A stretch of 64,000 nucleotides of DNA. Source: Mangrovimicrobium sp033283265. Its GTDB lineage: Bacteria > Pseudomonadota > Gammaproteobacteria > Pseudomonadales > Halieaceae. Shown here one piece after another: positions 59,532 through 64,000 of the stretch. The DNA is taken from contig JAWMQN010000003.1 of assembly GCA_033283265.1 (NCBI GenBank), forward strand, positions 186,001-250,000, given 5' to 3'. Numbering within the stretch: position 1 is the stretch's first letter; every line of letters begins with the position of its first letter. Position numbers and translations under genes: made by a program. Below the pieces are notes generated by a model that saw only the letters and a list, made by a program, of their open reading frames with translations, did not search any database and was not told the origin of the DNA.

Positions 59532-60697
59532 GCGAAGACAGAGCCGACGCGGCCAGCGCGTCCACGGAGCCAACAACCGCCGCGGCGCCCGCGAGCGGCG
59601 GCGGTGCATCCGCCGACCCGGCAGCGCAGGTCGGCAAGGGCATCAAGCTGGTCCTGGTCCTGCTGCTGGTCTCCCTCGCCTGGTACCTGCTGGCGGATCG
59701 CTTCACCCCCTACACCTCCCAGGCCCGGGTGCAGGGCTACGTGGTCGGCGTCGCACCGAAGGTGGCCGGCGTGATCACCAGCGTCTGGGTGAAGAACAAC
59801 GCCCGGGTCGAGGCCGGCGAGAAGCTCTTCGCCATCGACCAGTCCCAGTACCAGATCGCCCTGCAGAGCGCCCAGGCCAACCTCGACAACACCCGCCAGC
59901 AGGTCTCCGCGGGAGACGCGGCGGTGGAGCAGGCCCGCGCCAACCTGCGTGCGGCGGAGGCCGGGCAGCTCAAGGCGCTGCAGGACTACAACCGCCTCAA
60001 GCGCCTGCGCGAGGACGACCCGGGCACCATCTCCGAGCGGCGGCTGGAAGTCTCCAGGGCGACGCTGGAACAGACTGCCGCCCAGGTTGCCGCCGCGGTA
60101 GCCGGCATCCAGCAGGCCATCGAGCAGAAAGGCGGCGACTCCGCCGACGGCAACACCCTGCTGCAGGCGGCGCAGGCCGCGGTCGCCAAGGCCCAGCTGG
60201 ATCTCGACAACACCACAGTGGTGGCGGAGAGCAGCGGCGTCATCACCAACCTGCGCGCCGACGTCGGCCAGTTCGCCGGCACCGGCAGCCCGGTGTTGAC
60301 CCTGGTGGCGATCGGGGACATCTGGATCAGCGCTGATTTCACCGAGAACAACCTCGGTCACCTGCAACCCGGCACCGCGGTGGATATCCTGCTCGACGCC
60401 ATGCCCGGCCACGTCTATCACGGCCGCATTCGCGATATCGGGGTCGGCATCAGCGCCGGCAACCCGCCGCCGCCCGGCTCGCTGCCGGCGGTGCAGAACA
60501 GCCGCGACTGGCTGCGCCAGGCCCAGCGTTTCCCGGTGCAGGTGGAATTCGTCGAGACGCCCCCGGCGGAAGTGCTGCGCAACCTGCGCCTCGGCGGGCA
60601 GGCCTCGGTGATCGCCTACAGCGAGGGCCACTGGGTGCTGAAGCTGCTCGGCAAGGCCTATATCCGCCTGCTCAGCATTCTCTCCTTTGCCTACTGA
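59528..60697 (+). CDS. HlyD/EmrA-family periplasmic adaptor
   Basis: The 389-residue membrane-fusion protein has a Pro/Ala-rich cytoplasmic start and one helix (IKLVLVLLLVSLAWYLL, about 39-55). A biotinyl-lipoyl half (YVVGVAPKVAGVITSVWVKNNARVEAGEKLFAID), a coiled-coil hairpin and the second lipoyl half (TTVVAESSGVITNLRADVGQFA) follow. It links the outer-membrane factor to the inner-membrane component, here likely the DUF2955 protein. Confidence 0.93.
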   Translation: MSEDRADAASASTEPTTAAAPASGGGASADPAAQVGKGIKLVLVLLLVSLAWYLLADRFTPYTSQARVQGYVVGVAPKVAGVITSVWVKNNARVEAGEKLFAIDQSQYQIALQSAQANLDNTRQQVSAGDAAVEQARANLRAAEAGQLKALQDYNRLKRLREDDPGTISERRLEVSRATLEQTAAQVAAAVAGIQQAIEQKGGDSADGNTLLQAAQAAVAKAQLDLDNTTVVAESSGVITNLRADVGQFAGTGSPVLTLVAIGDIWISADFTENNLGHLQPGTAVDILLDAMPGHVYHGRIRDIGVGISAGNPPPPGSLPAVQNSRDWLRQAQRFPVQVEFVETPPAEVLRNLRLGGQASVIAYSEGHWVLKLLGKAYIRLLSILSFAY

Positions 60698-60705
60698 GCA
60701 ACGCC

Positions 60706-61725
60706 GTGCATCTCGCCGCCCGCCGCAGTTACCGCCTCGCCCTCAGCGCCGGTGTCGCGCTGGCGCTGGGCTACGGGCTGGGGCTGGCGATTCCCTTCAT
60801 CGCCCCGCTGCTGGCGATCCTGCTCGGCGCCCAGCCGGGGCCGCCGCCCGGGGCGAAGCAGACCCTGGTGCTGACCGTGTTCCTGGTGATCGCCCTCGGC
60901 ATCGGCGTGGTGCTCGGCCCGCTGCTGCAACTGGCGCCGGTCTCCGCCCTGCTGCTGGTCACCCTCGGCCTGTTTTTCAGCAACCGCATGGCGATCGTTG
61001 CCGGCAAGGATGCCCCGGCGACACTGCTCGCCTTCGGCTTCACGGTGATCCCCGCGGCCAGCTGCGTCAGCCAGGCCCTGGCCAGCGCGATCATCGCCAC
61101 CATGGCGCTCAGCGTGCTGCTTGCCGTCGTCAGCCAGTGGCTGGTCTATCCCCTGTTCCCCGAGGACAGCGCGGCGGCGCCACCCCCGGCGCCGGTCGCG
61201 CCGCTGCGCGGCGACTGGCTCTCGCTGCGCGCGACGCTGGTGGTCCTGCCGGCCTTCCTGCTCACCCTGACCAACCCGGTCACCTACCTGCCGCTGACGG
61301 TGAAAAGTATCCTGCTCGGCCGCGAGGCCAGCGAGGTCAGCCTGCGCAACGCGACCCGGGAAATGCTCGGCAGCACCGCCCTCGGCGGTGTCTTCGCCGT
61401 CGCCCTGTGGAGCCTGCTCAGCCTCGCCGTGAACCTGTGGTTCTTCACCGGCTGGACCATCCTCTTCGCCCTCTACTGCGCCGCCCGCACCTACGGCGCC
61501 AGCGCCAGCCGCTTCGGGCCCGGCTTCTGGGTCAACACCCTCACCACCATGCTGATCCTGCTCGGCGCGGCGGTGCAGGACAGCGCCAACGGCAAGGATG
61601 TCTACCAGGCCTTCGCGGTGCGCATGGCGCTGTTTATCGTCGTCACCATTTACGCCATCTTCGCGATGACACTGCTGGAAGCCTGGCGCCAGTCGGCAAC
61701 TTCCGGGGAGAAAACACCATGCTGA
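60706..61725 (+). CDS. DUF2955 (FUSC-like) inner-membrane protein
   Basis: The 339-residue protein has about ten hydrophobic helices in two halves and a central cytoplasmic linker (FPEDSAAAPPPAPVAPLRGDW). DUF2955 proteins pair with HlyD-type adaptors and are distantly like AaeB-type aromatic acid exporters. The start is a GTG 8 nt after the HlyD stop, and the end overlaps the channel gene by 7 nt. The exported compound is unknown. Confidence 0.82.
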   Translation: MHLAARRSYRLALSAGVALALGYGLGLAIPFIAPLLAILLGAQPGPPPGAKQTLVLTVFLVIALGIGVVLGPLLQLAPVSALLLVTLGLFFSNRMAIVAGKDAPATLLAFGFTVIPAASCVSQALASAIIATMALSVLLAVVSQWLVYPLFPEDSAAAPPPAPVAPLRGDWLSLRATLVVLPAFLLTLTNPVTYLPLTVKSILLGREASEVSLRNATREMLGSTALGGVFAVALWSLLSLAVNLWFFTGWTILFALYCAARTYGASASRFGPGFWVNTLTTMLILLGAAVQDSANGKDVYQAFAVRMALFIVVTIYAIFAMTLLEAWRQSATSGEKTPC

Positions 61726-62147
61726 TAAACATCCTGCTCGGCCTCGGCACCATGATCGTCTGCCTGCTGCTGCAGGGCATCCTGGTAGTCGCCGCCCTGC
61801 GCTTCTTCGCCCGCCGCGCGGACCGGGTCAGCGATACCTTCCTCGCCGCCATGCGCGTCACCGCCGGGCTGATGCTGATCCTGATCGCCGGCAACCTGGC
61901 CCAGGTGGCGGCCTGGGCGGGCGTCTTCTGTGCCATCGGCGAATTCGCCAATTTCGGCGCGGCGTTCTACTTTTCCGCGGTGAACTTCGCCACCCTCGGC
62001 TATGGCGATATCGTGATGTCCGAGGAGTTCCGCATACTCGGTCCGCTGGAGGCGATCAACGGCGTGTTGATGATCGGCATTTCCACCGCGGCCCTGTCCC
62101 GGGCTTTCAACGAAGCGGTAAAGGATCGCGTCCGCGGCCGCCACTGA
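61719..62147 (+). CDS. Two-helix potassium-channel-type protein
   Basis: The 142-residue protein has three to four hydrophobic segments and a pore loop with the selectivity filter FATLGYGDIVMS (TxGYGD). GGGGAG precedes the ATG. No cytoplasmic ligand-binding domain is attached. It may set membrane potential for the coupled transporters; that is inference. It is the last gene of the operon. Confidence 0.87.
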   Translation: MLINILLGLGTMIVCLLLQGILVVAALRFFARRADRVSDTFLAAMRVTAGLMLILIAGNLAQVAAWAGVFCAIGEFANFGAAFYFSAVNFATLGYGDIVMSEEFRILGPLEAINGVLMIGISTAALSRAFNEAVKDRVRGRH

Positions 62148-62152
62148 CGCTC

Positions 62153-62182
62153 CCGCCGCGTCGTCACGGCGGCGCGGTTTTC
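62153..62182 (+). terminator. Possible terminator of the transport operon
   Basis: CCGCCG and CGGCGG form a short stem followed after five bases by TTTT, beginning 6 nt after the channel stop. Confidence 0.4.
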
Positions 62183-62304
62183 CATCAAATCCCTGTCACC
62201 CATCCCATGTGTGCGGCGCCGCCGCGTAAGGTGTATTCCAGCGGCCACCTGCCGCGCCAGGGAAGACTCAACAGTTCGATGGATTGATCCAGGGAGAAGT
62301 TACG

Positions 62305-62973
62305 ATGAAAACCAGCATCCTTTTACTTGCCGCTGCCACCGCGCTGGCCAGCCTCAACAGCCAGGCCGCGGTGATTGCCGCCTGGGACATGAGCGGCCAG
62401 CCCGGGGACCAGGGCAGTATGTCCGCCACCAGTAGCAGCAGCGGCATCGGCGCTGCCAGCATCGGCCGCGGCGACAGCCTCAACGCCAGCTCCGGCAGCG
62501 ACTCTTTCAACAGTTCCGGCTGGTCCGGCTCCGAGACCGGGGACTACATCAGTTTCAGCCTCACGGTCGACGAGGGTTACCTGCTGCACCTGGCCTCACT
62601 GGAGCTCATCACGCGCTCCTCCAACACCGGTCCGGGCAGCCTCGGGCTGTTCTCCAGCCTCGATGGCTTCAGTGCCCAGCTCGGCAGTATCGAGCAGAGC
62701 GGCAGTGACGTGCTGAGCTCCAGTATCGACCTTTCGCCGCTGGGCGGCTTCGCCGGCGGCATCGAGTTCCGCCTGCTGGAACTCGGCAACACCCAGGCTG
62801 ATGGCGTCGGCGACACCAGCGCCAGCGGCACCTTCCGCCTGCTCAACGGCGACAGTGGTTTCACCCGCTTTGAAGGCGAGCTGGCGCTCACCCCCGTGCC
62901 GCTGCCGGCATCCGCCTGGCTGTTTGGCTCGGCCCTCGCCGCGCTCGGCGCGCGGCGCAGGCTGAAGACCTGA
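62305..62973 (+). CDS. Secreted PEP-CTERM-like protein of unknown function
   Basis: The 222-residue protein has a signal peptide (MKTSILLLAAATALASLNSQA) and a Ser/Gly-rich, low-complexity body. The C-terminal sorting tail is VPLPASAWLFGSALAALGARRRLKT: a VPLPxxxW motif, a hydrophobic helix and an Arg-rich end. This is a variant of the PEP-CTERM signal processed by exosortase in Gram-negative bacteria. AGGGAGAAG precedes the ATG. No exosortase is in the window. The body resembles a beta-sandwich carbohydrate-binding protein but no family is claimed. Confidence 0.83.
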   Translation: MKTSILLLAAATALASLNSQAAVIAAWDMSGQPGDQGSMSATSSSSGIGAASIGRGDSLNASSGSDSFNSSGWSGSETGDYISFSLTVDEGYLLHLASLELITRSSNTGPGSLGLFSSLDGFSAQLGSIEQSGSDVLSSSIDLSPLGGFAGGIEFRLLELGNTQADGVGDTSASGTFRLLNGDSGFTRFEGELALTPVPLPASAWLFGSALAALGARRRLKT

Positions 62974-63067
62974 AGCACCGCCCCGGGAGCCGGGTGAAAG
63001 CGCAGACGGCGACGCCTCTTGCGCGTAGACTCTGACGCCTACGCCACCAGGAATCAGGAACTGCTCC

Positions 63068-64000
63068 ATGCTGCGCAACGCTCGGCTCCCGCTACGCCTC
63101 ACCCTCGCTGCCCTGCTGCAGCTCTCCCCTGTCGCGCACGCTGCCGAAGCGCTGAGCGCCGCGCAGCTGCAGGCACACTACCGCCACCTGCACCAGCACC
63201 CGGAACTGTCCCTGCAGGAAGCAGACACCGCTGCCTATCTCGCCGGGGAACTGCAGGGCATGGGCTATCAGGTCACCCGGGGGGTGGGCGGGCACGGCAT
63301 CGTGGCGCTGCTCGAGAATGGCGCTGGCCCCACTGTGCTCTACCGCGCCGACATGGACGCCCTGCCGGTCGCCGAAGACACCGGGCTGGCCTACGCCAGC
63401 AAGGCAACGGGACTCGCCGCCAGCGGTGAGCAGGTGCCGGTCATGCACGCCTGCGGCCACGATGTACACATGACCGTGCTGCTCGGCGTCGCGGCGCAGA
63501 TGAGCGCCCGGCGCGATACGTGGTCCGGCACCCTGCTGCTGGTCGGCCAGCCGGCGGAGGAACTCGGCGCCGGCTCCCAGGCCATGCTCGCCGACGGGCT
63601 GTTCGAGCGCTTTCCCCGGCCGGACTACAACCTGGCCCTGCACACCAGCGCGGAACTGCCGGTGGGCAGCATCGGCTACACCCCCGGCTATGGCATGGCG
63701 AATGTCGACGAGGTCGATGTCACCATTTACGGCCGCGGCGGCCACGGCGCCTACCCGGAGAAGACCATCGACCCGGTGATGCTGGCGGCGGAATTCATCA
63801 TGGTGCTACAGACCATTGTCAGCCGGGAGCTGTCGGCGCTGGAGCCGGCGGTCATCACCGTGGGGTCGATTCACGGCGGCAGCAAGCACAACATCATTCC
63901 CGATGAAGTGAAGCTGCAACTCACAGTGCGCAGCTACGCCGACGCGACCCGCGACTTCCTGCTGCGGCGCATCGAGGAGATCAGCCACGGCCTGGCGCGC
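63068..64000 (+). CDS. M20D-family amidohydrolase, 5' part
   Basis: The gene runs off the window end; 311 codons are visible. A signal peptide (LRLTLAALLQLSPVAHA) leads into an M20 metallopeptidase domain. Metal-binding motifs are YRADMDALPV, MHACGHDVHMTVLLG and PAEELGAGSQAM, and the dimerisation domain begins near GRGGHGAYPEKTIDPV. Such enzymes hydrolyse N-acyl amino acids or related amides; here it would act in the periplasm. The ATG is the first in frame. Confidence 0.9.
   Translation, partial: MLRNARLPLRLTLAALLQLSPVAHAAEALSAAQLQAHYRHLHQHPELSLQEADTAAYLAGELQGMGYQVTRGVGGHGIVALLENGAGPTVLYRADMDALPVAEDTGLAYASKATGLAASGEQVPVMHACGHDVHMTVLLGVAAQMSARRDTWSGTLLLVGQPAEELGAGSQAMLADGLFERFPRPDYNLALHTSAELPVGSIGYTPGYGMANVDEVDVTIYGRGGHGAYPEKTIDPVMLAAEFIMVLQTIVSRELSALEPAVITVGSIHGGSKHNIIPDEVKLQLTVRSYADATRDFLLRRIEEISHGLAR

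Noticed and set aside
1..64000. CRISPR array, prophage or insertion sequence
   Set aside because: No regularly spaced direct repeats, cas genes, phage structural genes or transposase motifs were seen in the translated frames.

Overview
The window is a GC-rich, gene-dense chromosomal stretch from a gammaproteobacterium. Core blocks (parC, glnA-ntrB-ntrC, gpmI-envC-ctpA-yibQ opposite yibN-grxC-secB, hisBHAF beside mutY-yggX) keep the neighbourhoods known from Pseudomonas and E. coli. A TonB-dependent receptor, an aryl-polyene cluster, a sulfotransferase/DUF1214 operon and a PEP-CTERM-like secreted protein would suit a marine lineage such as the Halieaceae/OM60 group; that placement is inference.

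Layout. 1-9.7 kb: end of an AhpA/YtjB membrane protein, parC, a cyclic-nucleotide-domain protein, elaA, dtd, typA, a probable methanethiol S-methyltransferase and thiI. 9.8-14.9 kb: nitrogen control (glnA, a DUF4124 protein, ntrB, ntrC) with readable sigma-54 promoters and NtrC sites. 14.9-15.3 kb: a gene-free stretch with two large tandem inverted-repeat structures. 15.3-22.3 kb: trmL, secB-grxC-yibN, then divergent gpmI-envC-ctpA-yibQ. 22.5-29.6 kb: a TonB-dependent receptor, a hairpin repeat, the hisBHAF operon, mutY and yggX. 29.7-33.7 kb: a Ser/Thr kinase and PP2C phosphatase pair, a eukaryotic-type glutamine synthetase II with its own NtrC/sigma-54 control region, tRNA-Phe and a small periplasmic protein. 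33.7-51.4 kb: a TauE exporter, then the biosynthetic island. On the plus strand lie an Sfp-type phosphopantetheinyl transferase, a sulfotransferase-fold protein and a flavin-dependent halogenase-like enzyme. Converging on them is a 13.4-kb minus-strand operon of 16 overlapping genes that matches aryl-polyene (APE) clusters gene for gene. 51.5-56.7 kb: a carboxymuconolactone-decarboxylase-like gene and a four-gene LLM oxidoreductase/sulfotransferase/TIM-barrel/DUF1214 operon. 56.9-62.1 kb: a transport operon (AI-2E family, outer-membrane factor, HlyD adaptor, DUF2955 protein, ion channel). The end holds a PEP-CTERM-like protein and a truncated M20 amidohydrolase.

How the genes work together. 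NtrB/NtrC should sense nitrogen status and drive glnA, their own operon and glnII through sigma-54. The APE operon should build an aryl head plus conjugated polyene on two carrier proteins, attach it to a membrane lipid and move it to the outer membrane. The neighbouring PPTase would activate the carriers, and the halogenase-like enzyme could halogenate the aryl head, as in brominated xanthomonadins. No integrase, transposase, CRISPR array or phage gene was seen.
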